64,000 nt of DNA from Lachnospiraceae bacterium AC2031 (GTDB lineage: Bacteria > Bacillota > Clostridia > Lachnospirales > Lachnospiraceae). The translations under genes and the position numbers were made by a program. The notes beneath the pieces were generated by a model. That model was not told the origin of the DNA and ran no database searches. It worked only from the letters and a program-made list of their open reading frames with translations. Every line of letters begins with the position of its first letter. Positions within the stretch are counted from its first letter, which is position 1. Shown one piece after another: positions 52,385 to 61,643 of the stretch. Location: positions 496,001-560,000 of the forward strand of contig JIAB01000001.1 in the NCBI GenBank assembly GCA_000687975.1, read 5' to 3'.

Positions 52385-52804
52385 TTACTGTTGAACCTTT
52401 GATACAAGATTTAAAACATCAACAACCTGCTGTTTTCCATAAACTAAGAATATCTGATCGCATATCCATTGATAGATATATCTATCCTCTTCATCAAGTT
52501 CAAACCCTTCTTCTACATAATATACTACTTCGACTTCTCCACCCATGGATACAACATAGTTATAACATAGTTCTTCTCCACAAGGTTTCCCAGAATCATA
52601 TATAACTCGTTCCATAGTTTGTCCTGGTCTCATATGATGCTGCTCAGGAAATTTTATTCTAAGGATAATCTTTGAATAATGCATGTCTGTTGACATTTCA
52701 ATATAATCTTCCGGCACCGGATAAGTAAGTGCTGCCTCATGAGTATACTTATATAAAAACCTCCTGATATCATCATAAACTTTATCTCTATATAATCTGC
52801 TCAT
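52385..52804 (-). CDS. hypothetical protein
   Basis: 139 residues, soluble, aromatic rich (GEVEVVYYVEEGFELDEED). No recognised family or motif. ATG 52804 has TTGGAGGAAAA upstream. Eleven or so bases after the membrane protein gene, probably one transcript with it. Confidence 0.5.
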   Translation of the reverse strand: MSRLYRDKVYDDIRRFLYKYTHEAALTYPVPEDYIEMSTDMHYSKIILRIKFPEQHHMRPGQTMERVIYDSGKPCGEELCYNYVVSMGGEVEVVYYVEEGFELDEEDRYIYQWICDQIFLVYGKQQVVDVLNLVSKVQQ

Positions 52805-52826
52805 TTTTTCCTCCAAAAAATATATT

Positions 52827-53519
52827 TTATTTATTCGTAAATGTAATTACCACTATAAATATCGAAACAATTATTGCAAATCCGATAACAACCCACTCGT
52901 AGCCAGCTTCACGGCGCATATTAGCATTTGTGGCTCTATACTCCACGAAGAGACTTTTGGATCTCATATCATCAAGCACTTCTCTGGCATAGTCAGTCAT
53001 TTCGCCACACTCTACCAGCTTATAACTTTCCCCTTTATCAAGACCTTCCAGCTTCACTCTTCTATAAAACTCATCTATACTTGATATCTTTGATAATAGG
53101 AATATTTCTTCATCAGAAAATGTTATTACACCGAATTTCTTTTTAATAGATTCAGCAAGATCATCGTTCATAAGAAGTTTATATCTAAATGATGCATTCA
53201 GATAATTACGTATTGCAGGGAAAAGCATACCCAAAATGCCCACCCCAATCGAAAGCATCATAAGTCCTACAAAGATGAAATAAAAGATTCCAAAGAATCC
53301 CCATCTACTTCCTAGTAAAACAAAAATCTCTACAAACCCAAAAAGAATAAGAGGAGCAAAAAGAATCATAAGCACAATACGCTTCTTACTTCTGACTTCA
53401 CTCTTTAACTCGGCTTTTCTTACTTCAATACTGGAATACTGTCTCTTATATTCTTTATAGTTTCGATCCACCTGTTGTTTTAACGCCCTGAACGAATCAA
53501 GGTATCCACCATCACTCAA
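52827..53519 (-). CDS. hypothetical membrane protein, TTG start
   Basis: 230 residues: N-terminal charged coiled segment (about 1-45), two close membrane helices (about 48-100), a cytoplasmic domain with ITFSDEEIFLLSKISSIDEF, and a C-terminal tail-anchor helix (about 205-227). Not recognised. No ATG fits; a TTG with AGGGG nine bases upstream is the best start. Confidence 0.5.
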   Translation of the reverse strand: MSDGGYLDSFRALKQQVDRNYKEYKRQYSSIEVRKAELKSEVRSKKRIVLMILFAPLILFGFVEIFVLLGSRWGFFGIFYFIFVGLMMLSIGVGILGMLFPAIRNYLNASFRYKLLMNDDLAESIKKKFGVITFSDEEIFLLSKISSIDEFYRRVKLEGLDKGESYKLVECGEMTDYAREVLDDMRSKSLFVEYRATNANMRREAGYEWVVIGFAIIVSIFIVVITFTNK

Positions 53520-53545
53520 AACATTTAACCCCTATCTATAGAGAT

Positions 53546-53582
53546 GGTCAGGGTATCCCCGATACATACGAATACCCTGACC
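53546..53582. other. hairpin after the epimerase gene
   Basis: Perfect 11-bp arms GGTCAGGGTAT and ATACCCTGACC with a 15-base loop between the epimerase stop and the next gene. Strong stem but no clear T-run; probable terminator or processing site. Confidence 0.6.
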
Positions 53583-53620
53583 TTCCATTTCTTGTAATAT
53601 ATTTTATAAGAATAATGTTT

Positions 53621-54904
53621 CTATTCGCCATCATCCATAACAAGAACCTCGGTGATTTCCTTATCATCATAAGAACCAAGTCTCTTGATCGTCTCGATAT
53701 ACATTCTGACGTTATGATATGGACACTTCCACTCATCAACTATAGGTTTATTGAGAACAGGAATATCATCCTCATTTATCTCAGCATACCATTCCGAACC
53801 TGGCCTCTTATCAACCATAGTATTCTTAATATAATCCCAAAGACTAACAACCGCATCCAGATACTTTAATTCACCACTCTTGCTGAAGCCATTAAGGAAG
53901 CCTATTATACCTTCGCACTGAACCCACCAGATACGAGTTGTATTAACATCTTCGCCAACGCTCTCTGCTGGAAGGCCGTGGCCCTTAAATACATTTTCAA
54001 ATATATTCTCAGTAAGCTCACGACTTATACTTGAAAGGTCATAATCTGTTCTCTTAACATCAAGTATCTTGACAGTTCTGTCGAACAGCCATGCAGCTTC
54101 TATATCATGTCCATAGCTTGTAATATCCGCAAGAGAATTATAATCAGCATCAAAGAATACTTCCAGACGCTTTTTCTCAGGATTATAGATCTTATCTTTA
54201 AATATCTCCAGGATTGGAAGAAGCTTCTCGCGAACATACTTTCTCTTATTATAGATATCTATATCATCTACTCGATAGAGTTCTGTATATGCTTCCATAA
54301 GATGAAGAAGTGTGTTCATGGTACGAGTAGCCATCACTCCATTCTCTGAAAGCTTTTCATTGGCGGCATTATCAAAATGTCTTGAAAAAGCTTCAAGATA
54401 TCCACCCTCATCACGACAACTCTTCTCTATTGTTTCAAACAGAGTATAAGCTGTAACAAGAGCTTCTCTATCACCAGTAGCATCATAGTATGAAGCCAGT
54501 GCATATATAGCAAATGCCATATTGAAGATATGCTTTGTTGTATCCTCAGGATCACCATCATGTGATACAGACCAGAAAAGTCCGCCCCACACCTTATCTA
54601 CGAAATGATCCATAAGAAAATCGTACGCGCCCTTTGCATAAATACGGTACTCCTGTTTCTTAGAGAACAGATATAGATTAGAAAATGCCCACAGTATTCT
54701 GCTGTTTAGTACACAGCCCTTTTCTGCAGATCTATCTAACTTAAGATCCTGTTCAAGTTTTCCATAGTAGCCACCACAATCCTTATCGCGCATTATCTTC
54801 CAGAAAGGAATCACGTGTCGCTCAAACTCGAATTCCATCTCCTCTGCCATCTTCGAAAGCTTCTCACGCATCTCGATGTCTATTCCAGATTTCATTATCT
54901 CCAT
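53621..54904 (-). CDS. cellobiose 2-epimerase-like (AGE superfamily)
   Basis: 427 residues, (alpha/alpha)6 barrel. Likely epimerises the reducing-end glucose of cellobiose to mannose, feeding mannan/cellulose use. Motifs: GGYYGKL, GGLFWSVSHDG, TSYGHDIEAAWLF and VDEWKCPYHNVRMYIE, with His residues in positions used by the family's catalytic triad. The KCPYHN...E end favours cellobiose epimerase over N-acylglucosamine epimerase. Nearest neighbours (nrdG, membrane protein) are not functionally linked. Confidence 0.75.
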   Translation of the reverse strand: MEIMKSGIDIEMREKLSKMAEEMEFEFERHVIPFWKIMRDKDCGGYYGKLEQDLKLDRSAEKGCVLNSRILWAFSNLYLFSKKQEYRIYAKGAYDFLMDHFVDKVWGGLFWSVSHDGDPEDTTKHIFNMAFAIYALASYYDATGDREALVTAYTLFETIEKSCRDEGGYLEAFSRHFDNAANEKLSENGVMATRTMNTLLHLMEAYTELYRVDDIDIYNKRKYVREKLLPILEIFKDKIYNPEKKRLEVFFDADYNSLADITSYGHDIEAAWLFDRTVKILDVKRTDYDLSSISRELTENIFENVFKGHGLPAESVGEDVNTTRIWWVQCEGIIGFLNGFSKSGELKYLDAVVSLWDYIKNTMVDKRPGSEWYAEINEDDIPVLNKPIVDEWKCPYHNVRMYIETIKRLGSYDDKEITEVLVMDDGE

Positions 54905-54918
54905 ACTTAAGTACCTCC

Positions 54919-55608
54919 CTATACACCGCGCAGCTCAATATGTTTCACATGAGGTTCAACAATGGTTTTAAAGTTCTCAAGTTCCTCTGGACTATAAGCT
55001 TCCAGTCCTGAAAAAGGAACGGTTTCTCTATCAACAAAACTCTGAAGAAAATAGTGTTCGGCTCCATCTATCCACTCTGCTATTCCCTTAAAGGAATCAG
55101 CATCATGGAACTGTTTAACTACTGTAGTTCTAAATTCATATGGAACATTTCCTTCTAGAAGAAAGCTTACAGTTTCTTCAATTCTGGAAATATCAAGTTC
55201 GGGAATACCTACAGTCTCTCCATATCGGTTCTTGTCATTCTTTATATCCACAGCCACATAGTCCAGCAGGCCTTCGCTGACCAGCTTCTTAAGCCTGTCG
55301 GGGTGATTACCATTTGTATCCAGTTTAACAAGAAATCCTTTTTGTTTTATTCCCTTTATAAATTCTACCATACCGGTTCTGAGGAGCGGTTCGCCGCCGG
55401 TTATTGCCACTCCATCCAGCAGCCCTTCTCTCTTATCCAGAAACTTGTAGAATTCGTCCTCCTCCATAAGTACAGGAATTGAAGGATCCAGTATATCCCA
55501 GTTATGACAGAAGGGACATCTGAGGTCACAACCACCAAGAAAGACAGTACATGCAACCTTGCCAGGGAAGTCCAGCAGAGTCATCTTCTGCAAACCATGT
55601 ATCTGCAT
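54919..55608 (-). CDS. nrdG: anaerobic ribonucleotide reductase activating enzyme
   Basis: 229 residues. Radical SAM enzyme that generates the glycyl radical on NrdD. Cluster motif CDLRCPFCHN (CxxxCxxC, about 27-34), then GVAITGGEPLLR. Longer NrdG2-type layout. Follows trxB by 45 bases in the nrdD-trxB-nrdG transcript. Confidence 0.9.
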   Translation of the reverse strand: MQIHGLQKMTLLDFPGKVACTVFLGGCDLRCPFCHNWDILDPSIPVLMEEDEFYKFLDKREGLLDGVAITGGEPLLRTGMVEFIKGIKQKGFLVKLDTNGNHPDRLKKLVSEGLLDYVAVDIKNDKNRYGETVGIPELDISRIEETVSFLLEGNVPYEFRTTVVKQFHDADSFKGIAEWIDGAEHYFLQSFVDRETVPFSGLEAYSPEELENFKTIVEPHVKHIELRGV

Positions 55609-55653
55609 ATCATTTCCTCTTTAATGTATATTATTTCAAGTCAAATGCATCAA

Positions 55654-56586
55654 CTACTTCGAAAGGAAGTTACAAGCCTCAATAGCAGCATATGCGCCAT
55701 CTGAGCAGGCTGTAGCAACCTGTCTGAGAGTCTTTGCACAGCAGTCTCCAGCCACAAAAACTCCAGGAGTCTTTGTAGATACGATGTTTTCAGGAACAAA
55801 GTATCCTCTCTCATCCAGATCTGCAAGACCCTTAAATATATCATTTTCAGGAACAAGTCCTACGGCCAGGAATACTCCGTCACAAGCAGCAACCTTTTCA
55901 ACTCCAGCTTCTTCGTAACGAACTCCTGTTATCTTCTTTCCAAAATCAGCATCCTCAGTCTCATACGCCAGAATCTTAGTTCCAACATGTGTCTCTACTT
56001 TTCCAGTAGATAGCACCTGATCCTGAAGCTTCTGATCTGCTGTGAAGTATGGCATATCCTGAAGTATTGTGAGATGTCCCACTATATCCACAAGAAGACT
56101 TGACTCAACAAATGCTGAGTTACCACCGCCTATCATCACAACATTCTTATCTCTATAAAAATCTCCATCACATACAGCACAGAAACTGATACCACTTCCT
56201 ATGAGATCTTCTTCTCCAGGAAGTCCAAGTGTTCTATGGGTTGTACCAGTTGCAAGAATAACTGTACGTCCATGATGCTCGCCACCTTCTTCGGTCTTAA
56301 CATTGAAGTAAGATGTGCCATCATCCTTTGTCTTCTTTTCAACAGCGATGACAGACTCAAGTGTTACCTCAGCCCCCTGATTCATGGCCTGTTCAAGCAT
56401 CTTATCTCCAAACTCATCTCCACTTATGGAATCAAAGCCTGGTATATTTTCAACCTTTGGTGAATTAACGATCTGACCACCAAAAACAGATTTCTCTATA
56501 ACGAATACTGTCTTGCCATTTCTAAGTCCATATACTGCAGCAGTAAGCCCTGCTGGACCTCCACCAACTACAATGATATCAAACAT
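55654..56586 (-). CDS. trxB: thioredoxin reductase
   Basis: 310 residues. FAD motif IIVVGGGPAGLTAA, redox pair CAVC (FCAVCDGDFYRDK, about 135-138), NADPH site MIGGGNSAFVE and C-terminal GVFVAGDC. Reduces thioredoxin or the glutaredoxin-like domain fused to NrdD. Lacks any signal of a specialised substrate. ATG 56586 has AGGAGAAGTG. Confidence 0.93.
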   Translation of the reverse strand: MFDIIVVGGGPAGLTAAVYGLRNGKTVFVIEKSVFGGQIVNSPKVENIPGFDSISGDEFGDKMLEQAMNQGAEVTLESVIAVEKKTKDDGTSYFNVKTEEGGEHHGRTVILATGTTHRTLGLPGEEDLIGSGISFCAVCDGDFYRDKNVVMIGGGNSAFVESSLLVDIVGHLTILQDMPYFTADQKLQDQVLSTGKVETHVGTKILAYETEDADFGKKITGVRYEEAGVEKVAACDGVFLAVGLVPENDIFKGLADLDERGYFVPENIVSTKTPGVFVAGDCCAKTLRQVATACSDGAYAAIEACNFLSK

Positions 56587-56611
56587 TTTCACTTCTCCTG
56601 CTATATATAAG

Positions 56612-56652
56612 AAGTCGGCACCCTAATAAATCAATATATGGGGTGCCAACTT
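56612..56652 (-). other. hairpin between nrdD and trxB
   Basis: Arms AAGTCGGCACCC and GGGTGCCAACTT with one mismatch. On the minus strand followed by TTCTTATAT, so it may be a leaky terminator that reduces trxB-nrdG expression. Confidence 0.55.
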
Positions 56653-56767
56653 AACTTTATTACTTATTATTCGCACATCCCACCACTATATATTGTATCA
56701 AATCGGAAGGATGTTCGCAATCTGTTCTATATACGATTTTTAATAAAAACACACGATTTTTAAAAAA

Positions 56768-59227
56768 CTATGCGTTATGAGCCTTGAGCCACTCATTTGC
56801 AGCATTATCTCCTACATAACGAGTTCCATCTGGATCGATGATAGTAGGGGTCTGCTGAATACCAAGCTCACGAGCTATATCCATATTCTCAGAACAGTTA
56901 ACCTCTTCATACTCAACCTTGGCAAGCTTGAAGCGCTGCTCTGCACCCTTACATTTTGGACAATGATCCTTAACGTACATTACAGGCTTATCTGAAGCTG
57001 GTACAGCAGGTGCTGGTTGTGCAGCAGCTGGTGCAGTGCTAATAGATGAAGCAGGTGCTACAGTCTCATTCTTTGTTGAAGCCTGCGCAGCATTCTCTGA
57101 TGCATGTGCTGCCTCTGAAGTATACTTTGCTGGCTGAGGTCCCTTATGTGTAAGACGGCTAACCATGATATCGTACTCACGACGATCCATGTACTCCTGA
57201 GTCTTTCCATCATTCCAGTTCTGGATTGGTCTGTAGTAACCTGTTATACGGCTATATACCTCTGTCTTCTCTCCACAGTCTGGGCATACATATACTTCGC
57301 CAGTAATGTATCCGTGATTCTTACATACTGAGTATGTAGGTGACATTGTGTAGTATGGAAGACGATAATTCTCTGCAATCTTACGAACAAGTGTAGCTGC
57401 TGCCTTCCAATCAGGAAGCTTCTCGCCAAGGAATGCGTGGAATACTGTACCTGATGTGTAAAGTGTCTGAAGGTTATCCTGAACATCAAGTGCTGAGAAG
57501 ATATCCTCTGTGTAACCAACTGGAAGGTGTGATGAGTTGGTGTAGTAAGGTGTACCATTCTCGTTAGCTGTGATGATTTCTGGATACTGCTCCTTATCAT
57601 GCTTAGCAAATCTAAATGTTGTTGACTCAGCTGGAGTTGCCTCGAGGTTGTAAAGATCTCCGTACATCTCCTGATAGTCACTGAGTTTTTCTCTCATGTG
57701 GTTGAGAACTTCTGCAGCAAACTTCTGTGTCTCTTCATGTGTAAGATCCTTATGAAGCCACTTAGCATTAAGACCAACTTCGTTCATACCGATAAGACCG
57801 ATTGTTGAGAAGTGGTTATTAAATGTTCCAAGATATCTCTTTGTATATGGATAGAGACCTGAATCAAGAAGCTTTGTAATAACTGTTCTCTTTGTCTTAA
57901 GTGATCTTGCAGAAAGATCCATAAGGTAATCAAGTCTTGAATAGAAATCAGCCTCATCGCTAGCAAGGTAAGCGATACGTGGAAGGTTGATAGTAACAAC
58001 ACCAACTGATCCTGTTGACTCACCACTACCGAAGAATCCACCTGACTTCTTACGAAGTTCACGAAGGTCAAGACGAAGTCTACAGCACATAGAACGAACG
58101 TCTGATGGCTCCATATCTGAATTAATATAATTTGAGAAGTATGGTGTACCATACTTAGCTGTCATCTCAAAGAGAAGCTTATTGTTCTCTGTCTCATCCC
58201 AGTTAAAGTCTCTTGTGATTGAATATGTTGGGATTGGATACTGGAATCCACGTCCATTAGCATCACCTTCGATCATGATCTCGATGAATGCCTTGTTGAC
58301 CATATCCATTTCCTTCTGGCACTCTCCGTAAGTGAAGTCAACCTGCTGACCACCTACCCAGCACTTTTCCTCAATCATGTCTCTTGGAACTGTCCAATCA
58401 AGAGTAATGTTTGTGAAAGGTGACTGTGTGCCCCATCTTGAAGGTGTATTAACACCGAAGATAAAGGACTGAATGCACTGCTTAACCTCTTTCTGTGTAA
58501 GGTTATCTATCTTTACGAAAGGTGCAAGATATGTATCGAATGATGAGAATGCCTGAGCTCCTGCCCACTCATTCTGCATAATACCAAGGAAGTTAACCAT
58601 CTGGTTACAAAGTGTTGAGAGATGTCCTGCTGGTGCAGATGTGATCTTGCCCATAACTCCGCCAAGACCTTCCTGAATCAGCTGCTTAAGTGACCATCCA
58701 GCACAGTATCCTGTAAGCATTGAAAGGTCATGAATATGAATTGCTGCACTTCTATGTGCGTTTGCGATTTCCTCATCATAGATCTCGCTCAGCCAGTAGT
58801 TTGCTGTAATAGCACCAGAGTTAGAAAGAATAAGTCCTCCAACACTGTATGTAACTGTAGAATTCTCCTTAACTCTCCAGTCACTGATCTGAAGATAATT
58901 ATCTACGATATCCTTGTAATTAAGTACAGCGTTCTTTACGTTACGAACCTTCTCACGCTGCTTTCTGTAGAGGATATAAGCCTTTGCTACTTCTGTGTAG
59001 CCAGCCTCTGAAAGAATCTTCTCAACTGAGTCTTGGATATCTTCTACGGAAATGAGATCATTCTTGATCTTATCTTCGAAGTCGCTTGTAACTCTGAGAG
59101 CAAGCATATCAATAACGCTTGGATGATACTGCTTGTTGCAACCCACAAATGCCTTCTCAATAGCTGATCCTATCTTGGATACATTAAACTCAACTTGTTC
59201 TCCATCTCTTTTAACCACTCGGTACAT
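56768..59227 (-). CDS. nrdD: anaerobic ribonucleoside-triphosphate reductase with C-terminal glutaredoxin-like domain
   Basis: 819 residues; typical NrdD is about 700. ATP-cone (MYRVVKRDGEQVEFNVSKI, about 1-95), catalytic barrel (SPFTNITLDWTVP, GSVGVVTINLPR), zinc site (CKNHGYITGEVYVCPDCG) and glycyl-radical loop YSRITGYYRP (about residue 680). Then an Ala/Pro-rich linker (about 705-745) and an extra roughly 75-residue glutaredoxin/NrdH-like domain with VMYVKDHCPKCKGAEQRF (CPKC) and the cis-Pro TPTII. Reduces NTPs to dNTPs without oxygen. Upstream are a promoter, box pair and leader terminator. Confidence 0.95.
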   Translation of the reverse strand: MYRVVKRDGEQVEFNVSKIGSAIEKAFVGCNKQYHPSVIDMLALRVTSDFEDKIKNDLISVEDIQDSVEKILSEAGYTEVAKAYILYRKQREKVRNVKNAVLNYKDIVDNYLQISDWRVKENSTVTYSVGGLILSNSGAITANYWLSEIYDEEIANAHRSAAIHIHDLSMLTGYCAGWSLKQLIQEGLGGVMGKITSAPAGHLSTLCNQMVNFLGIMQNEWAGAQAFSSFDTYLAPFVKIDNLTQKEVKQCIQSFIFGVNTPSRWGTQSPFTNITLDWTVPRDMIEEKCWVGGQQVDFTYGECQKEMDMVNKAFIEIMIEGDANGRGFQYPIPTYSITRDFNWDETENNKLLFEMTAKYGTPYFSNYINSDMEPSDVRSMCCRLRLDLRELRKKSGGFFGSGESTGSVGVVTINLPRIAYLASDEADFYSRLDYLMDLSARSLKTKRTVITKLLDSGLYPYTKRYLGTFNNHFSTIGLIGMNEVGLNAKWLHKDLTHEETQKFAAEVLNHMREKLSDYQEMYGDLYNLEATPAESTTFRFAKHDKEQYPEIITANENGTPYYTNSSHLPVGYTEDIFSALDVQDNLQTLYTSGTVFHAFLGEKLPDWKAAATLVRKIAENYRLPYYTMSPTYSVCKNHGYITGEVYVCPDCGEKTEVYSRITGYYRPIQNWNDGKTQEYMDRREYDIMVSRLTHKGPQPAKYTSEAAHASENAAQASTKNETVAPASSISTAPAAAQPAPAVPASDKPVMYVKDHCPKCKGAEQRFKLAKVEYEEVNCSENMDIARELGIQQTPTIIDPDGTRYVGDNAANEWLKAHNA

Positions 59228-59276
59228 TTCTTAAAAACCTCCCCATTTCACATGTATATATTGGTATTTAGAGCAT

Positions 59277-59311
59277 AAAAATGTGTCACCCTGTACATCT
59301 CTGTGACACAT
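59277..59311 (-). terminator. leader terminator (attenuator candidate) of nrdD
   Basis: Minus strand ATGTGTCAC-13 bases-GTGACACAT followed by TTTTTATG, lying between promoter and nrdD start, so transcripts could be attenuated. Confidence 0.7.
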
Positions 59312-59318
59312 TCATTAA

Positions 59319-59331
59319 CTACTATATATTG
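59319..59331. promoter_or_regulatory. NrdR-like box 1
   Basis: CTACTATATATTG, about 11 of 16 positions of the NrdR consensus aCaCwAtATaTwGtGt; placed just downstream of the -10. Confidence 0.4.
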
Positions 59332-59343
59332 CCCGCATATAAG

Positions 59344-59372
59344 AAGATACCACTAAACAGATTAGATGTCAA
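59344..59372 (-). promoter_or_regulatory. promoter of nrdD
   Basis: Minus strand -35 TTGACA (59367-59372), 17-base spacer, -10 TATCTT (59344-59349). Consensus -35. Confidence 0.7.
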
Positions 59373-59381
59373 TATGTAGTG
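59370..59381. promoter_or_regulatory. NrdR-like box 2
   Basis: CAATATGTAGTG (complement CACTACATATTG), about 12 of 16 consensus positions, overlapping the -35; 50 bases from box 1, roughly five helical turns. Confidence 0.4.
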
Positions 59382-59398
59382 AGAAAAAAATTTGTCGG

Positions 59399-59499
59399 TA
59401 CTAGATATAGTGTTTTGGGAGCATATAAAAACCAGCCGTTTAAGCGGAAAGTACCGATTTTAAACGGCTGGAGATTATCAAAAACCACTATATCTAGTG
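59399..59499. promoter_or_regulatory. pair of inverted NrdR-like boxes flanking the EF-G-like gene terminator
   Basis: TACTAGATATAGTG (59399-59412) and CACTATATCTAGTG (59486-59499) are inverted copies with 13 matching bases. The second, with flanks, fits 14 of 16 NrdR consensus positions. They enclose the terminator at 59432-59471. Either upstream operators for nrdD or the ends of a small inverted-repeat element. Confidence 0.45.
59432..59471 (-). terminator. terminator of the EF-G-like gene
   Basis: Perfect 12-bp arms CCAGCCGTTTAA and TTAAACGGCTGG followed on the minus strand by TTTTTATAT. Confidence 0.85.
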
Positions 59500-59527
59500 T
59501 CACGCCTCTAAAAAGAAATACGAAGAA

Positions 59528-61603
59528 TTATGATTCCTTAGCATTCTTCTCAATCTCTTTCTGTGCTACATCATGAGGAGCCTGCTCATATCTCGCAAAC
59601 TCATAACTGAAGGTACCACTACCTCTTGTCATTGAATAAAGGCTGGTATCATACTCATAAAGCTCAAGATAAGGAATATCTGCACAGATATCCTGGAATC
59701 CTCCGTCTACAGGATCCATACCCATGATACGCGCTCTTCTCTTGTTCAGGTCACCCATAACGGCTCCAGTATAATCATCTGGAACAAGTACATGAAGAGT
59801 TGCAATAGGCTCGAGAAGAACCGGAGAAGCCTCCATAAAGCCCTTCTTAAATGCCTGCTCAGTTGCAACCTTAAACGCAAGCTCGGATGAATCTACTGCA
59901 TGGTAGCTACCATCATAGAGGTTAACCTTAACACCAGTAACTGGATATCCAGCAAGAGGGCCTGCCTTAACAGCCTCTGCAATACCCTTCTCAACTGCAG
60001 GGAAATAGTTCTTTGGAACCGCTCCACCAACTACAGTCTGTTCGAACTGATAAGGTGTCTCCATGTCGCCTGATGGCTCCATAATGATCTTAACGTGACC
60101 ATACTGTCCATGACCACCTGACTGTTTCTTATACTTATACTCTGTATCAGCCTTCTTATTGATAGTTTCCTTGAAAGCTATTCTTGGCTGTAACATATCA
60201 ATCTCAACCTTATACTTCTCAGCAAGTACACTCTGAACCACATCAAGATGTGTAGCAGAGATACCATAGATAAGTGTCTGAGCATTATCAGAATCATTTA
60301 CAACCTTAAGAGTCTGATCCTCAGCCATCATCTTATTAAGAGCCTGGGATATTTTATCTTCCTCACCCTTAACCTTAGCCTTAAACTGTCTATAAACATA
60401 AGGCTTTGAGATTGAGGTTCTGATAAATGTTATAGGATTCTTCTTTGTAGAAAGTGTATCCGTTGTCTGAGTAACAGAAAGCTTAGCAAGAGCTCCGATA
60501 TCACCAGCATGAAGCTCCTTAACTTCTTCTACCTTGTTACCACATATAGTATAAAGCTTACCAGCTTTCTCTACTGAGTCTCTATGATAATTGAAAAGTT
60601 CATCATCAGGTTTGATTACACCAGACATAACCTTGATAAGTGAATACTTTCCAATATATGGATCGGCTATAGTCTTGAAGATATAAGCAGATTTTGCCTT
60701 TGCGAAATCATAGTCCGCATTGAACACTTCGTTATTAGTTGTGTTGATACCAGCAACTGAACACTGCTCAGGACTTGGGAAGTATTTGATGATATCAGCC
60801 ATCAGGGTATACATACCACGTCCAAGTGTATTGGATCCCATAAGAACTGGAACAACAGAACCATCTACAACGCCTACATGAAGAGCTGAACGGATCTCGT
60901 CCTCTGAGAACTCATCTCCATCGAAGTAACGCTCCATGAATTCCTCACTAGTCTCAGCTACCGCCTCAACAAGAGCATCCCTACAAATCTTCAGATTATC
61001 CTGTGAATAATCAGGTACATCGAACTTATCAACTGTACCCTTGTCATTCCAACGCTTTGCCTTCTGCTGGATAACATTTACGTATCCAACAAACTGCTCG
61101 TTTTCACGAATAGGTAAATGGAATGGCGCGATCTTCTTTCCATAAAGATCCTGAAGGCCCTGAACTACCTCTCGATAGGAAGCCTTGTCATCATCCATCT
61201 CTGTAACGAAGAACATTCTAGGGATATTTCTCTTCTCGCACATATCCCATGCTCTCTTAGTTCCAACTTCAATACCAGTCTTAGCCGATACTACGATAAT
61301 AGCTGCATCTGCTACTGCAACAGCTTCTTCAGCTTCACCTATAAAATCGTGGAATCCAGGAGTATCAAGAAGATTGATCTTGTAACCGTCCCACTCGATA
61401 GGAAATACAGTTGTCTTGAGTGAGATCTTTCTTTTAATCTCCTCTTTGTCGTAGTCGCTCAGCGTATTACCTGCATCCACGGAACCCATTCTGTTTGTCA
61501 TTCCCGCAAGATAAGCAATAGCCTCTACCAGTGATGTCTTTCCAGCACCTCCATGTCCCAGAAGCACGACATTCCTGATCTTGTCAGTTGTAAATACCTT
61601 CAT
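59528..61603 (-). CDS. elongation factor G-like GTPase (EF-G2/FusA paralogue)
   Basis: 691 residues with all five EF-G domains. G1 GHGGAGKTS (about 13-21), G2 region SDYDKEEIKRKISLKTT, G3 DTPGFHDF with Phe where translational GTPases have catalytic His, and G4 FFVTEMD where NKMD is expected. Domain IV has GGHGQYGHVKI and C-terminal MGDLNKRRARIMGMD. Canonical EF-G probably lies elsewhere with the str operon; this is likely an accessory paralogue. ATG 61603 has GGAGGTGGC. Confidence 0.85.
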   Translation of the reverse strand: MKVFTTDKIRNVVLLGHGGAGKTSLVEAIAYLAGMTNRMGSVDAGNTLSDYDKEEIKRKISLKTTVFPIEWDGYKINLLDTPGFHDFIGEAEEAVAVADAAIIVVSAKTGIEVGTKRAWDMCEKRNIPRMFFVTEMDDDKASYREVVQGLQDLYGKKIAPFHLPIRENEQFVGYVNVIQQKAKRWNDKGTVDKFDVPDYSQDNLKICRDALVEAVAETSEEFMERYFDGDEFSEDEIRSALHVGVVDGSVVPVLMGSNTLGRGMYTLMADIIKYFPSPEQCSVAGINTTNNEVFNADYDFAKAKSAYIFKTIADPYIGKYSLIKVMSGVIKPDDELFNYHRDSVEKAGKLYTICGNKVEEVKELHAGDIGALAKLSVTQTTDTLSTKKNPITFIRTSISKPYVYRQFKAKVKGEEDKISQALNKMMAEDQTLKVVNDSDNAQTLIYGISATHLDVVQSVLAEKYKVEIDMLQPRIAFKETINKKADTEYKYKKQSGGHGQYGHVKIIMEPSGDMETPYQFEQTVVGGAVPKNYFPAVEKGIAEAVKAGPLAGYPVTGVKVNLYDGSYHAVDSSELAFKVATEQAFKKGFMEASPVLLEPIATLHVLVPDDYTGAVMGDLNKRRARIMGMDPVDGGFQDICADIPYLELYEYDTSLYSMTRGSGTFSYEFARYEQAPHDVAQKEIEKNAKES

Positions 61604-61643
61604 TGTAGCCACCTCCATTTAGTTTTTATATATCTTCCAGGTT

